Positions 46,183 to 56,128 of a stretch of 64,000 bases of DNA are shown here, piece by piece. This DNA is from an uncultured Bacteroidales bacterium. Its GTDB lineage: Bacteria > Bacteroidota > Bacteroidia > Bacteroidales > Muribaculaceae. A program made the position numbers and the translations under genes. The stretch lies in NCBI GenBank assembly GCA_947644715.1, contig CANSAP010000001.1, positions 62,001 to 126,000 on the forward strand, in the 5' to 3' direction. Every line of letters starts with the position of its first letter. The first letter of the stretch is position 1. The notes below the pieces were generated by a model that was given only the letters and a program-made list of their open reading frames with translations, did not search any database and was not told the origin of the DNA.

Positions 46183-47957
46183 CTAGATATCTATGTAACG
46201 ATAACCGGGATTTATGTACTTGTCTATTTTTTCTTTTGGTTCCGATTTGGGAATAGCCAATGCTAATAGTTGGCGAGGTCGGGAACAAGCAACATAAAGC
46301 AAACGGTGTTTTTCTTTCAATTCTTTTACCTTGGAAAAAAGTTCAAGAGAAAGATTAGTTGATTGATTCGGTTTAAGAAAAACCAAGCAAGCATCAAATG
46401 TCAGTCCTTTAACTTTATGTACTGTACTAACTTCGGATGCGTAAGGATTGAATTTAACTTGAAAGAAGTCACATACGGCTGTCAGTTTTACTTCTTCCAT
46501 TTTACAGCCATCCATACGTTGTTTTAACTCAAAGTCAATGACTCCATCTTCAAAATTGAAATGCTGTTCAATTAAGCTTTGCACATCACTTTGCCACTTC
46601 TCTACAGAAAGAGTGGTTGGTGGCAGGCTTCTCAAAAACAATAATAGTTTAGAGACTTCAAGTGGATTTTCTTCTAAAGAGGGAAATATTGAGACAAATC
46701 CACTATTATCAGAATTTAAGGTTTTATCTTTCTTGTATTTGTCATTTATCATTGAATAAACATACTTCATTGTCTTTATGGATTCAGCTATATCCCCTCT
46801 GGAAAATTCATCATGCGATTTGATTATATAGCTAGGTATACTTGATTTCCAACAAGATTTTGCCTCTTCATTGCCACTCAATTCTTTATATTGGTCAATT
46901 CCACGACATATTATTTTTCTTTTATGAAGGTTATGACTCTCACATTCATTGATAAAATATTGGATCAGTTTCTGCTCATTGTCTTCATCAAAGTGATAGA
47001 CATAGATCGGCAATCCTAATGAATGTACCTTATGAGATTTAATTTCCGGATCTTGTTTCTCTTTTATTTTATTGTATTGATCTATGATAGTTTGAGTGCT
47101 TCTTCTATTATGTATAAATTGAAGTTGGTTCCAATTATTGTCATTAAGGAATTTTCGGAACATTTCTGGATAGGCGTTTCTCCACGCATAAATGCTTTGT
47201 CGTAAGTCACCTACTAATTCAACATTTTGAAGTCCACCATCATAAGCAGTTGGATTATTTCAAATTGAATTTTTGACATATCTTGAGCCTCATCCATTAT
47301 AAGATAATTGAAGCGCTTTGCAAGAGCATGAGCTATTACTGGATTCTGGGATAGAATACACTTTGAATAATATTCAACATCTGCTGAGGTCAGGATTCCT
47401 AAATTAAGACGTCTATTTATCACATGGCGAGCGACTACTTTACCTTCTGGAGCATCGATCATAAGATTTCCCCAACAGTAGGATTCGGGACCAATAATTG
47501 AGTATTCTTTCTTCATGTGGGTGTAATAGAAATTTCGTTGCTCTGCGGTTAATCTCGTATAAAATCCCTTATACAAAGTGCCGTCTTGCCTTTTATAAGT
47601 ACGTTCATACAGAGAGGCATCTTTGGTATCATCCATAATTGAAGGCCGTTGTTTAAGTCCTGGGATAAGATACCAAAATGGCAAAACAATGTATTGACTC
47701 AAAAAACTATCTATTGTGGATATTATATGTGGAAAGGCAATACGAGAGTTATGCAAACTGTCATAGGTGTCTAACAATTCAGCGACAGCGTTATTTGTGA
47801 ATGATAGACAGACAACCCTACTAGACGTACAATCTTTTAACACCCCCAGTTTATAGGCAATACTTGTAGTTTTGCCGCTACCGGGACATGCTGTTAGAAT
47901 AGAGAAGCCTTTAGCCTCAATATATCTTATTCGTTCATCTGTTAATTCATATTCCAT
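46183..47957 (-). pseudogene. gajB: Gabija GajB-like UvrD-family helicase, one frameshift
   Basis: Two open segments (47957-47214 and 47163-46183) join into a protein of about 590 residues. The first has the Walker A block ILTACPGSGKTTSIAYKLG, SFTNNAVAELL and YLIMDEAQDMSKIQ (motif II). The junction, read one frame over, gives LQNVELVGDLRQSIYAWR (motif IV). The second part ends with TVHKVKGLTFDACLVF and LLYVACSRPRQLLALAI (motifs V and VI). A single missing base near 47245 (an A in CCAACTGC) breaks the frame. In Gabija, GajB is the nucleotide-sensing helicase-like partner of GajA; here gajA lies 4 bases upstream. As written no full protein is made; a sequencing error is possible. Confidence 0.8.
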
Positions 47958-47961
47958 GACA

Positions 47962-49792
47962 TCATTTTACTAAATGATTTATTGCCTCCCTCAAATAGTT
48001 AGGTACTTTAAAATCTGTAAGAGTTTCAATCTCATATGCCAATGCCTGTGCCATCTCTGACTTTCCTGGACAAGCTTTCCACATGAGAAGAGCAACATCC
48101 ATTTTATTATCCTCCGAGAGATTGCCAGGAGGAAATGCTGAAGTCATATGCTTATGTACTTTCTTCATCTCTTCCGAAGAAATCTTTTGCAAAAATTTGA
48201 AAAAAGAGTTTTCGACTGTTTCCTCAATAGTATTGCATACGTTAGCTCTGCATAGTTCATATTCAAAGGTCTTCTTACCGACGAATATCCCTATTAGCTT
48301 ATTGGTAGAGAATCTAAGCAATTTTGGAATACGACTACATTCCGGACTATTATTAATTCCTTCTCGAAGAGTTTCGAGTTTATGCTCATCGATTAAATCG
48401 CTTAAAGAGAAACCTTTTGAATCTGTATACTGATCCCCATCTGTAACAACTGCGATTTTAAATGGCAAACGAAGAGTTTCTTCTTTAGAATTGAAAAGAA
48501 GTAAAAATTGATAGAAGGCAGACCCTTCCATATTTATAATTTCAATCTGTCGCTCAGTCAAAGATTTCCCTAATTTTTTTGCGAAACATTCTATTAGAAG
48601 TGCTTCCGACACTCCTTCTACCAGAACGCAACCATTTGAGAAAAACAGTTGTGATCTTATTACATCCAGATACCTTTGCAACATGTGCTTAAACCCCAAG
48701 ATATCATTTATCTTTAATTCAAGGTCTTTACAGTTATCCTCATGGTATTTGAATATATCGGAGACCTTCACGGCTCCTTCATTTATTATGATTAAATTCC
48801 TGAACGGAACTTTGGAGGTTAGAGTAGGAGAATGAGAGGTAATAAAGATTTGGCAATTATTATGACTATCGGCATTGATTAAAAAATTATAGAGGTTCAC
48901 TTGAAGTTGTAGATGCAGATGGGCCTCAGGTTCTTCTATGAGAAGGATATAATGATAGTTTTTTCATCTCGGTGACATTCCTCAAGATTACTGAGAACCG
49001 TTGCTACATAAAGCACATTATTATATCCAATACTATTCTGATATAAGGGAAAGCCATCTGTCCCACCATCATGGGGTAAAAATGGTTTTATGAGGCTGAC
49101 AATTCGCTCAACTTTTCGGTCTTCTATTTGTAATCCAAGATTAAAGCCTTGATTGAGCCGTTCTAAGTTGGTATTTACCAACTCTTTTGTAGAAGCGACT
49201 CCGCCTGTGTCAGCAGCTCAGCATTGGCTGCTTTTAAGATACCAACGTAAACAGAATCTGACTTTGCCTTTTTATCTTGCGGTTAATTACGGCACCCAGT
49301 TTATTATCCCATGGAGATAATAAGTCCTTTGTTGAATCTCTTAAAGCACCTAAATAATAGAATACAAAGAAATTGAGGGTTTCAGGATCAGCTCTCTGTC
49401 CTGGTTCCTTTCCAGCATAGAACTCTGTGCGAATTCGTCCTTTTAAATCAACTGTATACCTAAGCGTGACGCGAGCGTGTAGTCGTTTTTTCCAGTATTA
49501 AATATTGGTAAAACAAACCCTCCTGCTCTTCCGACAAATCATCAAAGTCATATACTATATTAATCTCCTCACTTTGAACAGTCACACCATCCATCATTTC
49601 CACATGGAAATCATCTTGTGTGACATAGAGTGGCTGCTGCGTCCCTTTGCTATAAAAAAGTCTTATAGCATCGATAATCGCAGTTTTATTCTTACCATTT
49701 GGCCCAATCAACACATTCAGTTTTGGGTCAAAATGTAAAGTAAAATCTTTGATTCCCCTATAGTTTTCAATATGTAGTTTTGAAAGAAACAT
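47962..49792 (-). pseudogene. gajA: Gabija GajA-like OLD-family ATPase/TOPRIM nuclease, three frameshifts
   Basis: Four segments join to about 610 residues. The N-terminus reads MFLSKLHIENYRGIKDFTLH with a P-loop region LIGPNGKNKTAIIDAI, in which Asn replaces the Gly before the invariant Lys. The ATPase continues through the frame-corrected ILLIEEPEAHLHLQLQ and FITSHSPTLTS. The C-terminal TOPRIM nuclease has VLVEGVSEALLIECF and VVTDGDQ. Breaks fall in A-runs near 49490, 49270 and 48965, each fixed by adding or removing one A. The adjoining UvrD-like gene makes this a Gabija pair. Expected activity is DNA nicking upon nucleotide depletion; the frameshifts would abolish it if real. Confidence 0.8.
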
Positions 49793-49820
49793 TTATCCTT
49801 ACTCAGTATTATATTCTTTT

Positions 49821-51284
49821 TCAATATTTCATTATAAGCTCTAATTTATCCTCTACGCTACTTGGTGGGCAACCTTGACAGATATAATAGAGCACTCCCA
49901 TACTCTCTTGACCCAGTTGTTTTGCCTTTTCGACAACTCGTGGAGATGAAACAGAAGTGATGAACGTCTTTCCTTCTTCTATCCACTTGCCGAGATTTTC
50001 CATTTGGGTCTCGTAGAATTGTTTTTCACCCAACCAGAACTTTTCCTTGATGGTACCACGGTATTCTTTAGGACATTCTGTTTCTTTTTCAATAGGGTGA
50101 TAGAAATTATTAAAATATCTGAAACTCAGTTGTCCATAAATCGCCCAGCCAGATTTTACTACATTATAGGCTTCATCAAAGGCAATATCAAAATCATGCC
50201 CTTGATCGCTTTGCTGGATATGGGTAATCTTGAAATCTGTTCCGGAAGGCAAAATCTTGAATCGTCCGATGATGTGAAAACTCCTACAGAGATAAATCCA
50301 CCCGTTATCAAGGTAGAAACTATATCGAGAGTCCCAACCTGGTTCAAACGAACGCAGTATTCTTCGTCTAATCTCTTTGGATATAACAATCCCTCCAAAT
50401 TGACTGGGTGCGGAATGATACTTATGCCACTCTACATTTGTACGAGCGTCATTCTTTGGCCAGAACGCATTGTTCCAAGCCACTTGTTTTTTAGCATACT
50501 TAAGGTCATCTTCGTACTTATCAAATATTGCTTTGGGGAGTTCGAGAAAGGTTTCTGGTGAACCTCCGGGATTGAATTTTGACTTAATGAAATATGTGCG
50601 ACAACCATACATTGCCTCTGCTATAAGCCCGGTTAGTGATGCGAGTTGACGAGTATTGGAGTTAGGATAACGGACTGCATTATGAATTGCACTTCCAAAA
50701 TCGAAGGAATTGTAAAAACAATCCCATGCACGCATCAACAGGTCGAAGACGGACTCACTTTCCTTCCACGGCCATTGCTTACGTATATCTTTGAATATAC
50801 CGCCTAATTCCTCATACACTTCATCTTTGGTTGCTCCTGAGCTAAGAAGAGTAATCATCGTCCTTATAAAGATCCGAGCATACCCTTCCGGCTTGTCGAT
50901 ATTATCATCAAAGAAAAGACCAAAATCAGTCTTTTCCGGGTCATCTGAAATAAGGGCATTTGTTGCCAATCTGTTTAGAAGCAGTCCTTGTGCAACTGGT
51001 GTTACCCTCATATTGGGATCATATTTCCATAGCTCAGCTTTCTCAGAGATGCTTGTGACGCGATAATCAGTATCCTCCAAATAGTGTTGAACCACCTCCC
51101 GACAACGGATTCTGTCTTTATCAGTGTAACCACCCTGATGATTCCGCAGAATGTTAGCAGCAGCTAATATTGACAACCCATATTCAGAGATAGTCGCATT
51201 CTCATCAAAGAGTTGCTTATAGAATACCTTGGGGTCTCGCAAATATGTGGACGCAGCAAGATCTCCGTAGATTCCTCCTATCAT
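49821..51284 (-). CDS. ADP-ribosylglycohydrolase-like protein with degenerate metal site
   Basis: A 487-residue protein. The N-terminal 240 residues follow the DraG/ARH helical fold: MIGGIYGDLAASTYLRD resembles the usual MLGAIIGDIxGSxYE opening, and AIHNAVRYPNSNTRQLASLT, then GLIAEAMYG resembles the segment that normally reads GGDTDTIAAITGAIAGAYYG. The usual metal-binding aspartates (TDDT and GGDTDT) are absent: GGYTDKDR and PNSNTRQ stand in their places, so it may bind rather than hydrolyse ADP-ribose. The C-terminal half (250-487) is unrecognised. It lies 15 bases after the WYL gene and 28 bases before gajA. Fold assignment is by motif, not alignment search. Confidence 0.62.
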   Translation of the reverse strand: MIGGIYGDLAASTYLRDPKVFYKQLFDENATISEYGLSILAAANILRNHQGGYTDKDRIRCREVVQHYLEDTDYRVTSISEKAELWKYDPNMRVTPVAQGLLLNRLATNALISDDPEKTDFGLFFDDNIDKPEGYARIFIRTMITLLSSGATKDEVYEELGGIFKDIRKQWPWKESESVFDLLMRAWDCFYNSFDFGSAIHNAVRYPNSNTRQLASLTGLIAEAMYGCRTYFIKSKFNPGGSPETFLELPKAIFDKYEDDLKYAKKQVAWNNAFWPKNDARTNVEWHKYHSAPSQFGGIVISKEIRRRILRSFEPGWDSRYSFYLDNGWIYLCRSFHIIGRFKILPSGTDFKITHIQQSDQGHDFDIAFDEAYNVVKSGWAIYGQLSFRYFNNFYHPIEKETECPKEYRGTIKEKFWLGEKQFYETQMENLGKWIEEGKTFITSVSSPRVVEKAKQLGQESMGVLYYICQGCPPSSVEDKLELIMKY

Positions 51285-51299
51285 AGAAAATTGTAGTGT

Positions 51300-51623
51300 T
51301 TAGTATTCCTCTCCGTAGAGATTGAAGATTGGCTTGCTTGCATCAAACTCATAGTTAAATACCTGCTTGACCGTTCTTTTGTTTGAACTGGGCACAATTC
51401 GGGCATCGACTATACGTGAAATCTTGAATGTACGTTGCTCCTGTCGCATATGGCAGTAAGCACTGATATATCCAACACCGTATTCTGTGCTGATAGACAC
51501 TTCACTAATAGTTCGAGTTGATTTCTCAAAACTACTTTTAGCATAGTCAATCTCCAATGTCAGATGATCTTCTATGGCACGGCTGATGATTTGCTGTATT
51601 GTAATTCCTTTCTCCATACTCAT
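51300..51623 (-). CDS. Stand-alone WYL domain protein
   Basis: A 107-residue protein consisting mainly of one WYL-like SH3 barrel: AIEDHLTLEIDYAKS, then ISEVSISTEYGVGYISAYCH, and RTFKISRIVDARIV, which matches the WYL pattern 'l...I.Y.......r.v.P......g..yl.a.c......R.F.ldRI....'. There is no HTH, so it is not a classical DNA-binding regulator by itself. WYL proteins are frequent ligand sensors in phage-defence loci. The ATG overlaps the helicase stop (ATGA). Confidence 0.8.
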   Translation of the reverse strand: MSMEKGITIQQIISRAIEDHLTLEIDYAKSSFEKSTRTISEVSISTEYGVGYISAYCHMRQEQRTFKISRIVDARIVPSSNKRTVKQVFNYEFDASKPIFNLYGEEY

Positions 51624-54409
51624 TTAGTTTTAGACTGTGCATAACGAATTAAGTATCCTAAGGCGTTTCTTTCCGGAGATACTGCCTTAATATACTCAGC
51701 ATTCCCGACTATATACAAGGTCTGACGAGCACGTGTTACGGCCACATTGACAAGGTTGGGTACCATATAGTCAATCCAATTTACCTTCCGTTGTGGGGAG
51801 TTATCAGTGACCACCATACTGTAGATCATTACATCCTTTTCATCACCTTGAAAGCCATGAGCTGTATTGACTTCAACATTTTCTTTTATAGAGTCATCGA
51901 GGCGAGATTTTATATAATCTGCCTGATCCCGGAATGGTGTAACTATTCCGATAGTCACATCAGCCTTTAACGTGCATAATTCTTTGGCAAGAGAGACGGC
52001 TCTTTCCGCTTCTATTCGATTGATATTGATGTTCTCAGATTCCTGTTTGCCTCGAATATTAATCATGACAATACCTTTCTGAGGAAGCGTCATCTTGCTT
52101 TCGTCAGTTTTGACATTCAAGGGCTTGTCAAGAAATCTTCCATAGAACTGATGGTTGGAGTAGCCAATAATGTCATGATGACATCTGTAATGATTTTCAA
52201 GAGTAATTGGGGAGCCATTCTGATTGGCATGACCCAAGAAATCTTTAGCATAGTCCCACAGTGAATCCTTAACATACTTTAGGTATGGTCGAGATGTCAA
52301 TCCCAGATGCTCTCGAATTTGGTTTTCTTCTTCCTCATTGACTGAAGTAATGTGTCGCAACTGCATGGGATCGCCTATGATAACTACCTGCTTTGCCCTA
52401 AGTATAAGAGGCAAGGCAGAAGCCACGTCACACTGCGAAGCCTCATCAATAATTAATACATCAAACAAGTTGTCTGTCAAGGGGAATCCCGATTTTACTG
52501 ATAGGCTCGTCACTGATATTAATCGGCAAACTGACAGGAAATCCTTACTCCTTCTAATAAACTCAGGAATCTCAGAGTCTCTCCAGGGTATTCTGTCTGG
52601 AAGATAAGCAGTATAGTTGGCTATCTTTTGAGCCACCCCTTGACCTCTTTCTATCTCCATAATCTTAGCCGCAACTAATTGTGGACCAAGATTAATAAGA
52701 AGTTCTTTTGATCGCTCAATCAAATTTATCAATGCACTCTTCTTTGCTGTCAGATTTTCCAACTCCGAAGCCAAGGCTGCGTAATTTTTATTAAGAGTTG
52801 CCAACCGTGCGTTCAAATTGGAAACAGTTGAGGAATGTCTTTTAGTTTCCTTTTCCACAGCCCGTCTCCAATCGGAAATTCTCTCCAGAATCGAAATTAC
52901 AGAGGAAGAGTGCTCAATTATCGCGGTGCCATCCTTAAAATCATTGACGGAAGACGTTAGATTCTTGTCTCGCAATTCTGATTTGATAGAGGAAGGAAGA
53001 TCCTCAATATGACCTAGCAGAATCTCCGCATGTTTCTTCTTGGAGAAGATATTATGCCATATTCCTGACAAGCCCGAATACTTCCGTTGAAGGGAGTTCC
53101 TTAATCGAGTTATCTGACTGGAAACATTAGATATGCGATCTAAGGATATATTTTCTATATGAGCCACATCAGAATACTTGTATCTTAACGCATTCAAGGA
53201 ATCTATGTTTTGCTGATCTTCCTCCTTTATTTGATTCTCGACTGCTGACTTGTCAGAAATCAACTTGGGTATAGCAATTTGTAACTCCTCAATTCGAGCA
53301 AGTTTCTTCTTTGCATCCTTTATAGAAGTTGTTACCTGCCTATACTGAGAGAGCAACGTGGAGAGAGTGTCCGGTTGATTTTGAAGGGCATTCAGGCGAC
53401 TCTGAATACGTGTCAAAGCTGGAATAGTTTGACTTCTAACGTACTCTTTCTTCCCAAAGCGTAACAGATACTGACTAGAATCAATGTCGTCAAATCTCTC
53501 CTTTACGTTGTCTACAGCCTTGTTGTTCTTGCTTGCCACCAATACTGTTTTGTCTTTCAGCAATGCATTGGCGATGGTATTCAATATCACCTGTGTTTTC
53601 CCAGTGCCGGGAGCTCCAGTGACTACAGAAAATCTATTGCTAAGTGCATGAGCAACTACCGAAGCCTGACTATCGTCAAGCATACTTACAGGAACCAGCT
53701 CATCAACAGAAACCTGTTCAATCAGATTGTCAAATTCCGAGTGCATCAGGAAATGCTTGAGAAGATCATTTCTCTCAACCATCTGAGAACTGAATTTATT
53801 CAATTCCGCAGAAATTTGAGATAGAGCAATATTCTTGGAGCTTAAGCTCAACTGTAGCTCCAGCTTTAATTCGACACTATTACCAAAATGCCTTTTTACA
53901 AGTTCCTGAAGGTCGTAGATACTCTTTACCTGATTTAACTCTCCCTCAATTTCTTCTATCTTCTTCTCATCATCGAGTTCGAGTTCACTAATATGACGAC
54001 TGTCCAATGTAAGATTGGAAATCCGTATTGGCAGGAGATTATCATTAGGGTCAAAGCCTTTCAAATCATCATAGTCAACAGTAACACTGAACGCGATAAT
54101 CTGTCCGGATTTATCTTTGCGAATGATAGGAATTCCAACATAAAGATCCTTCGGAAAGCTCTGATCTTTATTGTCAAGAAACGCTTTAGTGAAATTGACA
54201 TTGCATGGCATATCAATAAGCATAACATCACTGTCATTGTCCTTGAAATGCAAAGCGTAAGGATAATACGTAGCAATATCAGGCTCTTTGCTGCGCTCCA
54301 ATTCTAGGATGGTTTTATAGAAACCTATGATTTTATCTAATTCGGAAAAGTACGGACCGATTGTTTTCCGAAGCAGACGCTTGAGTGTTATATTTTCAGA
54401 TTGCTTCAT
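51620..54409 (-). CDS. Superfamily 1 helicase (UPF1/DNA2-like) with long insertion
   Basis: A 929-residue helicase. Residues 1-240 are an unrecognised N-terminal domain. Walker A VVTGAPGTGKTQ (about 262-273) and motif Ia VLVASKNNKAVDNV follow. A 250-residue coiled-coil-rich insertion (about 330-600) comes before motif II LLIIDEASQCDVASALPL-type (seen as VLIIDEASQCDVASALP) and motif III VVIIGDPMQLRHI. Motifs V and VI are VNTAHGFQGDEKDV and NVAVTRARQTLYIVGN. This AAA_11/AAA_12 architecture matches DNA/RNA helicases of the UPF1 clade that occur in bacterial conflict loci. It overlaps the WYL gene and lies 13 bases from the zinc/PH-like gene. Confidence 0.85.
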   Translation of the reverse strand: MKQSENITLKRLLRKTIGPYFSELDKIIGFYKTILELERSKEPDIATYYPYALHFKDNDSDVMLIDMPCNVNFTKAFLDNKDQSFPKDLYVGIPIIRKDKSGQIIAFSVTVDYDDLKGFDPNDNLLPIRISNLTLDSRHISELELDDEKKIEEIEGELNQVKSIYDLQELVKRHFGNSVELKLELQLSLSSKNIALSQISAELNKFSSQMVERNDLLKHFLMHSEFDNLIEQVSVDELVPVSMLDDSQASVVAHALSNRFSVVTGAPGTGKTQVILNTIANALLKDKTVLVASKNNKAVDNVKERFDDIDSSQYLLRFGKKEYVRSQTIPALTRIQSRLNALQNQPDTLSTLLSQYRQVTTSIKDAKKKLARIEELQIAIPKLISDKSAVENQIKEEDQQNIDSLNALRYKYSDVAHIENISLDRISNVSSQITRLRNSLQRKYSGLSGIWHNIFSKKKHAEILLGHIEDLPSSIKSELRDKNLTSSVNDFKDGTAIIEHSSSVISILERISDWRRAVEKETKRHSSTVSNLNARLATLNKNYAALASELENLTAKKSALINLIERSKELLINLGPQLVAAKIMEIERGQGVAQKIANYTAYLPDRIPWRDSEIPEFIRRSKDFLSVCRLISVTSLSVKSGFPLTDNLFDVLIIDEASQCDVASALPLILRAKQVVIIGDPMQLRHITSVNEEEENQIREHLGLTSRPYLKYVKDSLWDYAKDFLGHANQNGSPITLENHYRCHHDIIGYSNHQFYGRFLDKPLNVKTDESKMTLPQKGIVMINIRGKQESENININRIEAERAVSLAKELCTLKADVTIGIVTPFRDQADYIKSRLDDSIKENVEVNTAHGFQGDEKDVMIYSMVVTDNSPQRKVNWIDYMVPNLVNVAVTRARQTLYIVGNAEYIKAVSPERNALGYLIRYAQSKTK

Positions 54410-54422
54410 AACTTACAGATTA

Positions 54423-55526
54423 TTATAAATTTGTCAGTTGCGAAATTACATTCATGATAAACCATGGATCAAATCCTTGCAGGGTGAGACGTTTGGCGGA
54501 AGCTCCATCCCTATGAACTTCAATCCCATCACTGTAGGGAGTGAATCCGATTATCTTAGAGAAAGGTATCTTTACGTTCTTCATCTGCGACCAAAATATC
54601 AGATTCTTATTCGTGACATAAAGCATCCCGATTCCCTGGAGTTCCATACTTGAACGCTCCACAGGATGACCTTTGCTCCTTCCCGTCCGATAATAAACTC
54701 CCTTGCACACCCTAAAACTGAATCCACTATTCCGTCCTACCCATTCTCGTGTCACCTTTTCCTGATAACACGATACGTTAGAATAAGCCCACAACACCGA
54801 TTCGTTCTTTCCTAAGATTATAGGAACTTGAATATTGGTTTTGGGAACAATTCCGTTCTGCAAAGCCTTAATCAACGCGACTTGACTCAACTTGCTAATG
54901 TCTCCGTTCTGATATGGTGCCGGAATGTTGTTTAGTGGCAACCCCAATGCTTGGGTATAGTCGGTTATCTTTATTTGCTCATCATTCGACAAAGTGCCGT
55001 CTGAGAGGAAATTTGTGGCAGCTTTATCCAAGACATGCCAGTAAGCGTCCGCTATCTGTTCTTGGGACATAGGGAAGCGTTTCAGCACACTTCCACAACG
55101 TTGCTGTGCTACATTCAGAGGCAGTTGGTCTGTAAAGTAGTCTACCATAAATCCTCTCATTAGCTTCTTGGTAAACTCGTCAAGTCCTCCTTTAGCAGAG
55201 ACAGTCTGATATGGAACACTTAGAGTATTAAGAATATCATCTACAAGGTGCATCGACCTTGGAGAATAAGGACGTCGGAGAGAGGCAGTATAATCCCTTG
55301 TAACTCTGTCAAAGACTGTGGCAATATCATCATCACTGAGGAAGTTGACACTACGATATGTAGACAACTTAGACCTAAGACGTGTGCAATCCCCAGTATT
55401 ATTAGACAAGATTAGCCGGAGGTCTTGTTCAAGACCCCTAAGCCCATCAGAATGCTTATCCTCACATTCCTTATGAACCTTGGATAATATCCCAGCCTTT
55501 AAGCCACAGTATTTGCAGTTTCCCAT
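54423..55526 (-). CDS. Protein with zinc knuckle, TerB-like helical segment and PH/GRAM-like domain
   Basis: A 367-residue protein. Residues 4-21 form a possible zinc site (CKYCGLKAGILSKVHKEC: CxxC...HxxC). The middle part (about 130-205) is helical and includes FLSDGTLSNDEQIKITDYTQ, a pattern like the acidic loop-helix of TerB-like domains. The C-terminal 140 residues are beta-rich; MELQGIGMLYVTNKNLIFWS, KNVKIPFSKIIGFTPYSDGI and then EVHRDG look like a bacterial PH/GRAM-type domain. No catalytic motif. It lies two bases after the preceding small gene. Domain calls are by eye and need profile searches; the zinc site is the firmest part. Confidence 0.6.
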   Translation of the reverse strand: MGNCKYCGLKAGILSKVHKECEDKHSDGLRGLEQDLRLILSNNTGDCTRLRSKLSTYRSVNFLSDDDIATVFDRVTRDYTASLRRPYSPRSMHLVDDILNTLSVPYQTVSAKGGLDEFTKKLMRGFMVDYFTDQLPLNVAQQRCGSVLKRFPMSQEQIADAYWHVLDKAATNFLSDGTLSNDEQIKITDYTQALGLPLNNIPAPYQNGDISKLSQVALIKALQNGIVPKTNIQVPIILGKNESVLWAYSNVSCYQEKVTREWVGRNSGFSFRVCKGVYYRTGRSKGHPVERSSMELQGIGMLYVTNKNLIFWSQMKNVKIPFSKIIGFTPYSDGIEVHRDGASAKRLTLQGFDPWFIMNVISQLTNL

Positions 55527-55528
55527 TA

Positions 55529-55942
55529 CTAATCAATTTCAAGATATGCCGCGTAAGCTACAGCTCGTTCAATCCTGTCGGACATAGAGGTGATATAGTT
55601 GAATAGGAAGTCTTTAATTTCTTGGTTCAAATCTTCTTCTCTATTCAAATGCTCAATTATCCAGGACAAGATTTCTCCCATACCATTCTCTTTGAGTTTT
55701 CTTCCACCAACTTCTTCCAGTATTTTGCGGCTCTCGTCAATGTGAAGTTGAGGAATTAAGCGAGCTATCAAAGCGGCCGTATGTTCCCCAAGTCGAGGAT
55801 TTATGGAGAAAAGGTATTTTCTTATGGTTTTATTTCGGTAAGCTGCCAGAGCAAATGAATCATCAGCGTATTCTACCAAACAGCCCATACGGAACATTTC
55901 ATGAATAAGTCCATCAAAGATATAGTAGGAGTTAAAAATCAT
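55529..55942 (-). CDS. Small helical protein, possibly second half of a split gene
   Basis: About 137 residues from the ATG at 55942 (MIFNSYYIFDGLIHEMFRMG). It is helical and acidic with no known motif. The start overlaps the end of the next upstream ORF by 11 bases. Removing one T from the TTTTT run near 55937 would join the two into a smooth protein of about 199 residues (…LARQNDF + NSYYIFDG…). As the island has other homopolymer frameshifts, a split gene is plausible; two coupled genes are equally possible. Confidence 0.5.
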   Translation of the reverse strand: MIFNSYYIFDGLIHEMFRMGCLVEYADDSFALAAYRNKTIRKYLFSINPRLGEHTAALIARLIPQLHIDESRKILEEVGGRKLKENGMGEILSWIIEHLNREEDLNQEIKDFLFNYITSMSDRIERAVAYAAYLEID

Positions 55943-56123
55943 TCTGACGTGCAAGACTATCATTATTCTTAATGATTTGCTCCCACATATCAACCATCAT
56001 ATCGAGATCAATGGCCTTCATAGATCTCAAAACTTTGAAAACAGCCTCCTGTTTTGCAGGCCACATATCTTTTAGAACATCGAATGTATCTATCAATAAT
56101 TCTTTCTTTGCTCCCTTATTCAT
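55932..56123 (-). CDS. Small protein upstream of the previous ORF
   Basis: A 63-residue helical protein (MNKGAKKELLIDTFDVLKD, then AVFKVLRSMKAIDLDMMVDMWEQ) with no recognised family. It starts 5 bases after the PP2C gene and ends inside the following ORF. It may be the N-terminal part of one 199-residue protein broken at a T-run. No function is proposed. Confidence 0.5.
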   Translation of the reverse strand: MNKGAKKELLIDTFDVLKDMWPAKQEAVFKVLRSMKAIDLDMMVDMWEQIIKNNDSLARQNDF

Positions 56124-56128
56124 AATGA

